Assembly (NCBI GenBank): GCA_943704415.1
Contig: CALSCO010001838.1
Span: 36,711 to 100,710 of the forward strand
Reading direction: 5' to 3'
Length of the DNA: 64,000 nucleotides
Origin: Parvularia atlantis
Lineage: Eukaryota > Opisthokonta > Rotosphaerida
The first letter of the stretch is position 1; each line of letters opens with the position of its first letter. The notes under the pieces are model-generated. The model was not told the origin of the DNA. It made no database searches and saw nothing but the letters and a program-made list of their open reading frames with translations. The position numbers were made by a program, and so were the translations under genes. Positions 12,341 to 21,200 of this stretch are shown here, piece after piece.

Positions 12341-13495
12341 CTACACAGCAAGAAGGGGCGCGATGCCGACGGTGTGCACGGCCTCGGCGAGGCGCCCGAG
12401 CGTATTGAGCAGGGCGACGACGCGGCGTCGCGGGATTGCTGCCACCGGCAGGTTGCGGTCGGCGAGCACACGCACCGCCGTCGCCAGGCCCTCAAGCTGC
12501 AGGCGGCCCCACAGCCGGCAGCGCTCGCAGCCGATGCACTCGGACAGCTCGGTCAGGCGCTGAAGCTGCTCCGCCCAGGCGCCGACGACAGCCGGCTCGG
12601 CCTCGCGTGCGTCGCGCGTCCGCAGTGCAGCCAGGGCGCGGCGCACGGCACGCAGCGGGCGAGGCCACCGGTCGCGCGTCGCCAGCAGGTCCGCGAGGCG
12701 TGCCGTCGCGTCGACATCGTCCAGCGGCGCGGCTTGCAGCCACCCGGCGTCGGTTGCGACGTCGAGCGCGTGCAGCACGAGCACAAACGTCTCCACGAGC
12801 GCGCTCACGCGATCCGGGTGGTCGAGCACGCGCGCCGCCAGCAGGTCCAGATCGGCCACCGTCCCGTTGCCGTCGCGCGCCGGCTGTCCCGCGGCGACGT
12901 GCGCGCTCACGGCGGCGTGCAGCCCGCTCACGGCGCGCGGCAGCAGCAGCGCCAGCGGCCCGGCGTCCACCTCTGTCGTCATCGCCGTCGCGTGCAGCGC
13001 GGCCCACAGCGCGGCGCCGTCGTACGCCGTGAAGCGCTCGGCCGTAGCGGCGAGGTCGTACACGGCCAGTGGCGCGCGGCCCTCGTCGAACGAGAGCGGC
13101 GCGATCCACGCGTCGTCCGCGTCGTCGTCCGCCACGTCGTCGTCCGCCACGTCGGCCAGCGGGTCGATCGCGCACGCCCGCACAGCGCACGTCGCCGCGT
13201 CCAGCACCGCGTCCGGCGCCGCCCGCCGCACCGCATCGGCCGCGCGCGGCGGGCACGACGGCGGCAGCGGCTGCAGCGCGAACCGGCGCACCGCCCGCGT
13301 CGCCAGCAACGGCAGCAGCGACGGCAGCACCGCGTGAGCCGTCGCGTACGACGCGTGTGCCACGTCGCACCCGCACCGACGACGCGTCGCCGTGCGCGCC
13401 AGCGGGTCCGGCACGTCGGTCGTGCGCGGTGGGGCGCACGGGCAGGCCGCTGCTGCGACGGCAAGCAGCAGCAAAGCCGCGCAGGTGATGTGCAT
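12341..13495 (-). CDS. ERO1: ERO1-like ER thiol oxidase (single exon)
   Basis: A single uninterrupted frame of 384 codons from ATG 13495 to TAG 12343-12341. The N-terminus (MHITCAALLLLAVAAAACPC) is a signal peptide. Early cysteines follow the Ero1 pattern (CGCDVAHASY). The shuttle pair is in CAVRACAIDP, where family members usually have CAVxxC. ERFTAYDGAALWAALHAT corresponds to the FTGYxGPxAW region. The FAD-proximal active-site motif is ECIGCERCRLWGRLQLEGLA, which fits C-x2-C-x2-C followed by W-x-K/R-L-Q-x2-G. It oxidises PDI using O2 and FAD in the ER lumen. It is short compared with the usual 450-560 residues, very Ala/Arg-rich, and lacks the GPxAWxIW tryptophans. It is one of the few intronless genes here. 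Confidence in the family is good; activity of this diverged copy is inferred. Confidence 0.82.
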   Translation of the reverse strand: MHITCAALLLLAVAAAACPCAPPRTTDVPDPLARTATRRRCGCDVAHASYATAHAVLPSLLPLLATRAVRRFALQPLPPSCPPRAADAVRRAAPDAVLDAATCAVRACAIDPLADVADDDVADDDADDAWIAPLSFDEGRAPLAVYDLAATAERFTAYDGAALWAALHATAMTTEVDAGPLALLLPRAVSGLHAAVSAHVAAGQPARDGNGTVADLDLLAARVLDHPDRVSALVETFVLVLHALDVATDAGWLQAAPLDDVDATARLADLLATRDRWPRPLRAVRRALAALRTRDAREAEPAVVGAWAEQLQRLTELSECIGCERCRLWGRLQLEGLATAVRVLADRNLPVAAIPRRRVVALLNTLGRLAEAVHTVGIAPLLAV

Positions 13496-13542
13496 CGGGA
13501 TGCGAAAGTGTGGATTGGCACAGGTGCAGCGTGCGCAGTCGC

Positions 13543-13837
13543 TCAGGCTGCAGGCACTGGCACGTCTTTGGCCAAGCGATCCGGCCTCAGCCGCACGTCC
13601 ACAAGCAGCTCGAGCGCGCCCTCAAACGCGGCATCGGTGATCGCGGGGCACCGGCGCAGCCGCAGATCGCGCTGTGCATCAGCGCGGTCAGCACGCAGAC
13701 GCCTTGCACACCCGGTCACGCACGAGATGCGGCAGCGCGGCCAGCCGGCCCGTCCAGGGCGGACGGTGCGCACCGTCCGCACGGCCCTGCAGCACGACGA
13801 GCCACGGGGCGCGTAAACCCAGCCATAACCACCTCAT
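13543..13837 (-). CDS. Small LRR-like protein (about 80 aa, two exons)
   Basis: Start ATG 13837-13835 gives MRWLWLGLRAPWLVVLQGRA and reads to LAALPHL. A 52-nt intron (GTGCGTGACC...CACAG, CTGAC-like branch) then restores the frame into RDLRLRRCPAITDAAFEGAL and ends KDVPVPAA with TGA 13545-13543. The second exon looks like one leucine-rich repeat of the AMN1/F-box-LRR kind (LRL-x-C-xx-ITD-x-A). It fills what would otherwise be a 386-bp gap and puts its start 44 bp from the divergent HbrB gene, matching spacing elsewhere. It might be a fragment of a larger lost gene, or part of DMAC2/ATP5S-type LRR proteins. Function unknown. Confidence 0.35.
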
Positions 13838-13881
13838 GGCCGCGTGTCACTTTCCTCGTGACCTGGACCCGCCGCCGCGCG

Positions 13882-15068
13882 ATGCGCCCGTCCGTGATGT
13901 CGCTGCGCTCGCCGGAGACGGCCACGGTGGCCGCGGCGGCGGCTGTTGCGGCTGGTGCTGCGGGTGGGCCGGGCGGCGCGACATCGCCCGCGTCCACGTC
14001 GACGTCGGCGTCGTCGGGCGTGGCGTCGGCGCTGGGCAGCAGCGGGAGCGGGGGCGGCGGCCCGGGCGGCAACGGCGACCTGCTGTTTGTGACGACGGCG
14101 GCCGCGGCCGCCGCGGCGGCGGTGACAGCGCACCACCGGCGGAGCAGCAGCAACATCGGCATGGCCCTGACCAAGCTGGCGCTGCCGCTGTCGAAGGACG
14201 CGGGTGCGTTTGACCCGACGACGGCGGCGCCGGGCGAGTGCTGGCGCGTGGTGCAGGACGGGACGCTGCCGCTGTTTATGGGCGAGGGCCTGCGCGTCAA
14301 CATTGAGCTGCTGAACGCGGCCGTCGGGTGCGCTGCTCGCGTGTGGCCTTGCGGTGCTACTGAAGGAGAGAGGCGCGCAGACGGATGCTCGAATGCAAGC
14401 CGCACGCGGACGTGGTCAACGACCTGCGCTCGCTGCTGTCGGCGGGGATGACGCCGCTGCGCGAGAAGTTGGTGCCGCTGGGCGACGAGAAGCTGCTGAA
14501 CCGCGTGGTCGAGGTCTGGCTGTTTTTCTTCGGCACACTGCTGCCGTATTTGCTGGTATGTGCGCATGGCGCATGCTGCGGTTGCGCCTAACGCAACTCG
14601 CGCAGGGCGTGTTTGAGCCGCTGCAGATGGGCCGCATCGACCTGTCGAGCCAGCTTGAGTACGGCGACTCGGCGTCGTCGGCGTTTGTGCGCGACCTGAT
14701 CATCGCGTCATTCCGCAAAGAGGTGCTCGCGAGCCAGCTGGACCGGCTGCGCAGTGCGTCTGGCGGGCGTGGTCTGGTTCGCGTCTGACGTGCGCAGGCG
14801 CTGTGGACGCGTTCTGCTCGGAGCCGCGGCCGGAGCGGCGCAACGTGAGCACGCTGCTGACGCTGCTGCAGATCGTCTCGCTTGTGGCGGCGCCGACGCG
14901 CGACGACGAGGTGCGTGTGCGCGCGCGATGGTGCCGCGCCAGCTGCTGACGGCCGCGGCGGCGACACAGCAACGCAAGCTGGACCAGCTCAGCGCCACGC
15001 TCAAGACGACGTACATGCGCTGGAGCCGCGTGCTCACGTCGACGCAGTCCCAGGATCTCCATGCGTGA
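13882..15068 (+). CDS. HbrB/Protor (Bit61-like) TORC2 subunit
   Basis: ATG 13882 starts a low-complexity Ala/Gly/Ser N-terminus (MRPSVMSLRSPETATVAAAA). The HbrB domain begins at ECWRVVQDGTLPLFMGEGLR, the family signature (xxLPLFxGEGLR), then VNIELLNAAV. A 53-nt intron (14328-14380) follows. Then come VVNDLRSLLSAGMTPLREKL and LLNRVVEVWLFFFGTLLPYL, a GTATG intron, GVFEPLQMGRIDLSSQLEYG and VRDLIIASFRKEVLASQLDR. Two more introns lead to the end DLHA and TGA 15068. The VWxFFFxxLLPYLxGVFxPLQ pattern is diagnostic. HbrB/Protor/Bit61 proteins bind Avo1/Sin1-Rictor and tune TORC2 and polarised growth. The long Ala/Gly N-terminus is probably disordered. An in-frame start further upstream cannot be excluded. 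Confidence 0.85.
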
Positions 15069-15098
15069 CGTGTGTACAGCCAGGGGGTGGGTGCGCGC

Positions 15099-15533
15099 TC
15101 ACACTGAGGAGCTGGTGCTAAAGTGAGGCGTAAACTGCGCGGGGAGCTGCCCGTAGAGATCGAGGCTCTTGAGCTGCGCCTGCGTGAGCTCGAGGCGGCT
15201 GTCGATCTTGTCCATCTGCGCGACCATGAGCAGGCCTCGCACGCGCACAGAGAGGGCGTGCGCACGTTGAGCATCGCCGTCTGCCGCGCAAACCGCGCGG
15301 CGTCGACCTCGCCCAGCAGCTTGCCGTCCTCGATGTGCGCGTCGACGAGCGCGCGCCTGCCCGCCTCGAGGTCGGCCTCGAGGTCGGCGACCCACTGCTG
15401 GCACATCGCGCACGCCGCGTCACTCGCGCTGCCGTCGGCCGGCTGCGGGGGGGCTCGTTCGTGCACGCACCGGGCGGGCGGCTTGTGTCGGTGCGGATGC
15501 GGCCTGCGAGGACGATGCGGTGCGTTGCAGCAT
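15099..15533 (-). CDS. Small coiled-coil protein, unrecognised (about 118 aa)
   Basis: ATG 15533-15531 (MLQRTASSSQAASAPTQAAR) runs to a 28-nt GTGCG...CAG intron, then PADGSASDAACAMCQQWVAD. A predicted helix follows (LEADLEAGRRALVDAHIEDG; LLGEVDAARFARQTAMLN). A second intron of about 51 nt precedes MDKIDSRLELTQAQLKSLDL and YGQLPAQFTPHFSTSSSV, ending TGA 15101-15099. Heptad-like Leu/Ala/Val spacing suggests a coiled coil, as in small subunits of BLOC, kinetochore or dynactin complexes, but I could not assign one. A different in-frame ATG (15576) reads MWRTDQSNN... but its splice phase does not fit the second exon, so 15533 is preferred. Confidence 0.5.
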
Positions 15534-15574
15534 CGCCCGGCGGCTTCCAATTGTTCGACTGGTCCGTTCGCCAC

Positions 15575-17221
15575 ATGGCCCGCCTCGCCGTGGCCCTCGC
15601 GCTCGTGCTCGCCGTCGCCGCAGCCGCACCGGTCGCGCGCGCGGCCCCGCCGTACGTCTTCCGCCAGCTCGGCTCGTTCGAGTGGCGCCAGAGCGCCTTC
15701 ACCTTCGCCGACGTCTACCGCGGCGAGCCCGCGCTCTTCATCACGTCGTTCGGCGCACGCGACGGTCTGCGCCCCTCCGCCTCGGCCTGGCCTTGTCGGC
15801 GCCTGACCCCGCGCCGCCTGCCGACAGACACCGTCGCGGTCGTCGAGCGCGTCGGCCAGCAGCTCGGCAACGTCGCGGGCATCAAGCCGGCCGTCGTGAC
15901 CAACGGCATCATCTGGCCCAACGAGGTGCCGCGCGCCCGCTCTGTGCCCCGCGCGCGCCAGATCTCACGTCGGCTGCAGGCGCTGACCATCCCCGAGGCC
16001 GTCTTTGGCCGCAAGGACCTGCTGCTCGTCTGCGGCGGCTTCTTCGCCGTGCCGGGCAAGAAGACCGGTGCGCGCTGCCCCGTCAGCGCTGCTGCTGCTG
16101 CTGCTCACACCGCAGCGCCAGGCGCCGTCGTCCTCATCGACACCAGCAACGGCACGTCGGTCCTGTACAAGATCTCGACCGACGAGACCGACTTTTTCTA
16201 CCACATGGCCGAGTGGCACGACATGAACGGCGACGGTGCGCATGGCCCTCCTCGAGCCTCGTCGGTCTCTCACCCGGTCGCTCAATCAGGCCGCCTCGAC
16301 CTGATCACCGCCAAGGGGCGCTTCCCGACCTTTGGCCAGCCCGAGGGCAAGCTCGTGTGGCTCGAGAACCCGGGCACGCTCCGCCCTGGCCAGGCCTGGC
16401 GCGAGACGTTCCTGATCGACGGGCCCGACGTCTTCTTCCGCCTGCACGACTTTGACGACGACGGCAAGGACGACATCGTCGCGACGCAGTTCTTCACGGC
16501 GCGCCTGACGTACCTGTGGAACGTGGGCGTGTATGGCGCGGCGGCCGACTGGCGCTCGCGCGTGATCGCAGACAACATCGTGCGCGCGCGCCGCCCCTAT
16601 CGCTGCCCGACGCTGACACGCGCCATACCAGGGCTCGCCGTTCGACGTGCGCATTACCGACCTCAACAACGACGGCCGCCTGGACCTGCTCGTGACCAAC
16701 CACGAGAACGTCGCGCTCGAGTCGGCCGTGTACGCGTTCGAGGTCCCCGCCGACCCGCGCACGGGCACCTTCACGCGCCACCTGCTCGCCAACGACTTTG
16801 AGACGCTCCAGCCGGGAACGGGCCAGGCGTCGCCGGGCTCGGCGCAGGCGTTCTTCCCGATCCTGAACGAGACCGAGTACAAGCCGCACATCGTCGTGTC
16901 CGGCGACGGCGCGCAGAAGGCGTACCTGCTTCGCCCGACGTCGGAGGACCCGGCCAACTGGTCGTACCAGAAGTCGGTCATCATTGACGGTGCGCACGCT
17001 TGCCGCCCTGAATGCCGTTCGCTGACTTGCCGGCTCGCGCGCGCCCCCGCAGTCAAGAACACCGTTGGCGGTGCGTGTGGCTCGCTTCCCCCACTCGCGT
17101 TGCTCTAAACACGCGTGGCGCAGGCATCTCGGTCAGCGACACGGACCGCGACGGCGCGGCCGAGCTGTTCATTCCGGAGTACGACGGCGGCCGCGTGCAC
17201 ATCGTCACGTTCGGCGTCTGA
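15575..17221 (+). CDS. Secreted FG-GAP/VCBS repeat protein
   Basis: ATG 15575 starts a clear signal peptide (MARLAVALALVLAVAAAAPV). The mature part holds several FG-GAP/VCBS-like calcium loops: EWHDMNGDG, HDFDDDGKDDIVATQFF, ITDLNNDGRLDLLVTNHEN and SVSDTDRDGAAELFIPEYDG. The last sits just before the stop (TTFGV-like end, TGA 17221). Each loop is D-x-D/N-x-D-G-x-x-D, followed by a hydrophobic beta strand, as in integrin-alpha type propellers. No transmembrane anchor is seen, so it is likely extracellular or ER-luminal. Introns split it at about 15770, 15930, 16065, 16240, 16590 and 16990, all short. It is related in repeat type, but not in length, to the DEX1 gene at the right of the window. 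Role unknown: fungi and slime moulds have many such secreted propellers. Confidence 0.72.
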
Positions 17222-17259
17222 CTTTGCTTGCTTTCCCATTCCTTCGTTACACGTGCTGT

Positions 17260-17572
17260 TCACGACGATGCAGCACTGCGCGATGCCTTGAACAGCGACA
17301 CTTTGGCCGTAAGCTGCTGTGCTGCGGCTGGCGCTGCGCCTGGCGCTGCGGGCTGTGTCCTTGCCGGCTTCTCGACCACGACATCGCGCACTGCCACGCG
17401 CGAGGGCAGCACAGCGGGCGGCGCGTCGGCGGCCACTGCGGCGTCTTCGCCCTCCTCGTCGCGCAGCGGCGGCAGGTCAGGCCGGCGGCGACGCGCCTCG
17501 AGGTACGCGCGCTCGATCTGGTCCAGGTTGGTCATGAATTGCTCGTCGTCGTCCTCCTCCTCCTCCTCCTCC

Positions 17573-17603
<31 letters not shown>

Positions 17604-18228
17604 TGTCCTCCTCTTCCTCCTCCTCGTCCTCGTCGTCATCGTCGGCAAAGTGCACCCGTCGCGTCGGCCGCGGCACCAGCTCGGGCCGCAGCGCGTAGTC
17701 GGTCGGCTGGGCCGTCTTGAGCGTCGCGCCTGTTGGCTTGCGCTCGACCACCACGTCCTGCAGCACCGCACCCGAACGCCCCGCCGGCTTGCGCGTACCC
17801 ACATCCACACCGGCCGCACCCGCCGGCTCGTACGCTGGCATTGACGCCTTGACGAGGCGGTCGTCGGCGTCGTACTCCTCCCACAGGTTCACGATCGGCT
17901 CGCCGTCCTCGGTGAGCGCCACGCCACCCGCCACGCCGCCCGCCACGCCACCCGCCACGCCATCCCCACTCCACGCCTGGAGCCGGCGCTGGGCGACGCC
18001 GCGGGCGTGTTCGGCCGAGCACTCGAGCCAGTAGCCGCCGCCGTGACTCTCGCCGTCGCCGCCGAGGAGCACGACCCACTCGCCCGGGTGCACTATCGTC
18101 GCCCGCAGCAGCGCGCGTCCGCCGCTGATGGGCACGAGCACGTCGTGGCGCAGCCGCCGCGGCAGCGTCGCCAGCGGCCCGTCCGGCGCGAGCAGCTTCC
18201 TCAGCTCATCCATCGGCCACGCTGTCAT
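17260..18228 (-). CDS. URI1: URI1-like unconventional prefoldin
   Basis: A single-exon frame from ATG 18228 (or the next, 18213) to TGA 17262-17260. The prefoldin-like core is short at the N-terminus: LRHDVLVPISGGRALLRATI, then GEWVVLLGGDGESHGGGYWL and ECSAEHARGVAQRRL. This is the beta-hairpin and second helix of alpha-type prefoldins; URI has VxLG-D-xxFAxxSAxxA here. Next are Gly-Gly-Val-Ala repeats (17925-17965), a uninterrupted acidic Glu run (about 17550-17640) and two copies of a DVVVE motif (QDVVVERKP and RDVVVEKPA) near the C-terminus, like the DUF3835 repeats of Uri1. URI works with R2TP and RPB5 in RNA polymerase assembly and TOR signalling. The first prefoldin helix looks reduced. 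Its start is only 17 bp from the divergent PH-VASt gene. Confidence 0.62.
17556..17640 (-). repeat. TCC/GAG tract coding polyGlu in URI1-like gene
   Basis: An almost pure TCC trinucleotide run on the plus strand, with CTCGTC interruptions, encoding a Glu-rich stretch. It is in frame and expected to vary in length. Confidence 0.75.
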
Positions 18229-18245
18229 TAACCGCGATCCAGCCC
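18229..18245. promoter_or_regulatory. 17-bp divergent gap, URI1-like / PH-VASt
   Basis: The shortest head-to-head gap in the window. If both start codons are right, each promoter must lie inside the other gene's coding sequence. If URI starts at 18213 instead, the gap is 32 bp. Confidence 0.3.
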
Positions 18246-21200
18246 ATGGACGAGTCGCCGCCTGTCGTGCGCGCCGAGCCCGTGACGGTGCGCGCGCCCT
18301 CCTGCCCACGCGCCTGCCCATGCGCACTGACGCGGCACGGCACGATGCACACGCAGATCGATGGGCTCGCCGGGCGGCGCATGCTGCTGCTGTTCCCCAA
18401 CGCGCTCGTGCACGCGCGCCCCTCGCGCCGCCGCAGCAATACACACAAGGACGCGGCCGGCGAGGGCGGTGGCGACGGCGGGTGCGCGATGCGTCCGCGA
18501 CGGCGCCCTGTCGCGGCGCTGCTCAGTCGGCCGATCGGCGCAGCGCGACGCCGCCTCCCCCGCCCACGCCGCCCGCGCAGCCGCAGCCGCCCGTGTCGTA
18601 CGTCTGCGACGGCCTCGTCGAGCTGACCGGCATCCACGTCGAGGCGCTGGCGCCGGTCGCGGCCGCCGCCGGCGACGTGCCGTGCAGCCGCATGGCCATC
18701 AGCGCGCCCATGACCGCGCGCTTCGTCGTCAACCTCGCCACCGAAGCCGCGCGTGACGACTGGATCCGCGCCATCCGCGCCGCCGTGCGTCCCTCCCTCC
18801 CTCCCTCGTGAGCACACGCGGCTCAGCCCGTCGTACGCAGGCGCAGCAATACCCGCCCAACCGCACGCCGCCGCTGCTCGCGCGCCGCACCGAGCGCCCG
18901 TCCGCGCTCACATTCAGCGTCGGCTCGCTGCTCTCGCCCACGCTATTTGCGGCGCAGCGCACGCTCACCGATGACGGCGCGTCGTCGGCGCCGGTCGGCA
19001 CACCGCCCTCAGCTGGCAACTTCTCGGCGGGCGTGTCGAGCAGCAAGTGCGTGCGCGCACTCATGTGCCGCCGTCGCGCTCAGACACACGCGCGCGCGTG
19101 GCAGATCGCTCAAGAACAAAAAGCGCAAGGAACAGGTGCCCGCGGGCGTGCTTGAGCAGGAGGTGATCAAGCGCGGGTATCTCAAGAAGCAGGGCGAGAT
19201 GGTCAAGGTGCCGTCAGCGCCCGCCGGGGCCGCCGGGGCTAACTCTGCGCGTCAGACGTGGAAGGCGCGCTGGTTCGTCCTGCGCAAGGAGACGCTGTCG
19301 TACTACGATGTCGAGGAAGACGAACGTGATCTGCCGGTCGAGGGCCTGCTGCAGATGATCCACTTCTCGACGGGCATGTCGGTCGAGCTGCACGCGCAGA
19401 GGCCGGACACGATCGTTCTGCACACGTCCGAGCGCAACTACAACCTGCAGGCAATGTCGGCCTCGGCTTGCTCCGCCTGGATGAAGGCGTTCGAGTGCGC
19501 TCGTTGCTGCGTGTGCGGCCGCGGCTGACCCACAGGCGCGCTCACAGGCTGTGCCCTCTGCTGCGTACGCGCGTGGCCAACGACAGCCCCGACACGCCCA
19601 GCCCGACCGTCATCATCACGCCCGACTACTCGGACAGGTGGCGCGGCTGCCCCATGCACGCGCTGGCTGCTGACGCACGCGCACGCGCACGCAGCGCACT
19701 GGCCATGTCGGCGTCCGAGGACAACATGCTGGGCGTGCGGCGGTCGAGCTCGCTGCATCGGCGGTCGCAGCTGAGCCGGCGCGTCGACGTGGGCGAGGAC
19801 ACCGCAGCGGACGGCGATGGCGAGGCGACGCGGTCATCGATCGACAACAGCAGGCGCACCGTCTCGGACGGCGGCCGCGCGCGCACAAGCTCGATGCAGG
19901 GCAGCGGCGTCACGTCGTCGACTGCGGCAGCATCCGATGCCGTCGCAAACACATCGGCTGAGGACGCCAACGGCCAATTTGCGCCGACGGCGGCGTTGCT
20001 GACGGCGCAGCTGGTAGAGCAGCGGCGCGGCTCGTCGGCCGGGTCGAGCGGCTCAGGCGGGCCGGACCGCTGTGCGTCGTGGCTGCCTGTGCCGTGTGCG
20101 CCGTTGACGCGCGTCCCCGCGCAGCGCCGTCGTCCATGCCGGCCTCGCCGCGCAAGGCAGACGTGCCGCTGCTTGACTTGACCGGGCTCGGCAAGACGGG
20201 CGGTGGCTCGGCAACGCCGTGCGTCGCGCAGCCCTGGCCCGTGTGCGCGTCGTTGCTCATACTTGACCGACATGCAGCAAGAGCCCGTCGGTAGCGGCGG
20301 CGGCAGCTGGATCGGCTTCTGGAGCGCTTGCCGCCGACTCGGACGACTCGTACTCGATCATCTCGGATGGCGAGGTGCGCGGGCTGGCTGGCGCATCACG
20401 CGCTCGCTGACTGCACGCTCACAGGGCGAGGAAGTGAACCTGACGGGGCGAGTGCGTCTCACGCCGCCGTGCGCTCGCTGCTCGCTGACCCGCCGCCGTT
20501 GCCGCAGTCAATCGCGCTCATCCGCAGCCGGCAAGACAAGAAGAAGCTCGCCGGCATGACGCACACCCGCCGCACACAGGCCGCGCAGCTCGCTCACGCG
20601 CGGCGCAAAGCAGAGTCAGAGACGGATGACAAGGAGGAGCGCGAGGAGCGCCGGCACGACTTTGCGCGCGACTGGCAGACGGTGGAGGACTGGATGCAGG
20701 GCATCACGAGCAACATGCGCGCCAACAACGAGAAGATCAACATTGAAGTCCGCAAGGTGCATCCCGCGTGCGCTTGCGTCTCATCGCGCTCACTGCGCCC
20801 GACCGGCAGGCGCTCAAGCGGCTGCGCAACTCCGCTCGCCCGCTGATGGACATGGGCCGCGACATGGGGCGCGACATGCGCAAGATCAACGCGCGCTTCC
20901 GCCGTTTCGGCACGGCTCCTTCGCCCAGCGTGTCGCCCGTGCCGACCGTCGGCCACAAGGCGCGCACCACCGCGCACAGCATGCCTGATTGACGCGCGCC
21001 GCCAGCAGGGCAAGAGGAAGGCCACGGCTACCGACGACGCCGCCGACGCCGAGACACCCGTCACCGCGGCGCAGGACGGGCTAGCAAGCGGGGCGCAGGC
21101 CGGCGCCGCTTCGGCCCTGCCAGCAACCCCCGCGGACTTTGTGATGCCGACGGCGCCGGCCCAGTGCGCGTGCAAGGAGCACGCAGACGTGAAGCAGTTG

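Noticed and set aside
12317-13816. Plus-strand frame of 499 codons over ERO1
   Set aside because: Antisense shadow: Arg/Gln/His-rich with no motif, while the opposite strand carries the ERO1 cysteines.
15574-15577. Overlapping start codons in a CATG palindrome between the small coiled-coil gene and the FG-GAP gene
   Set aside because: The minus-strand ATG at 15576 cannot be joined in phase to the second exon; the ATG at 15533 can.
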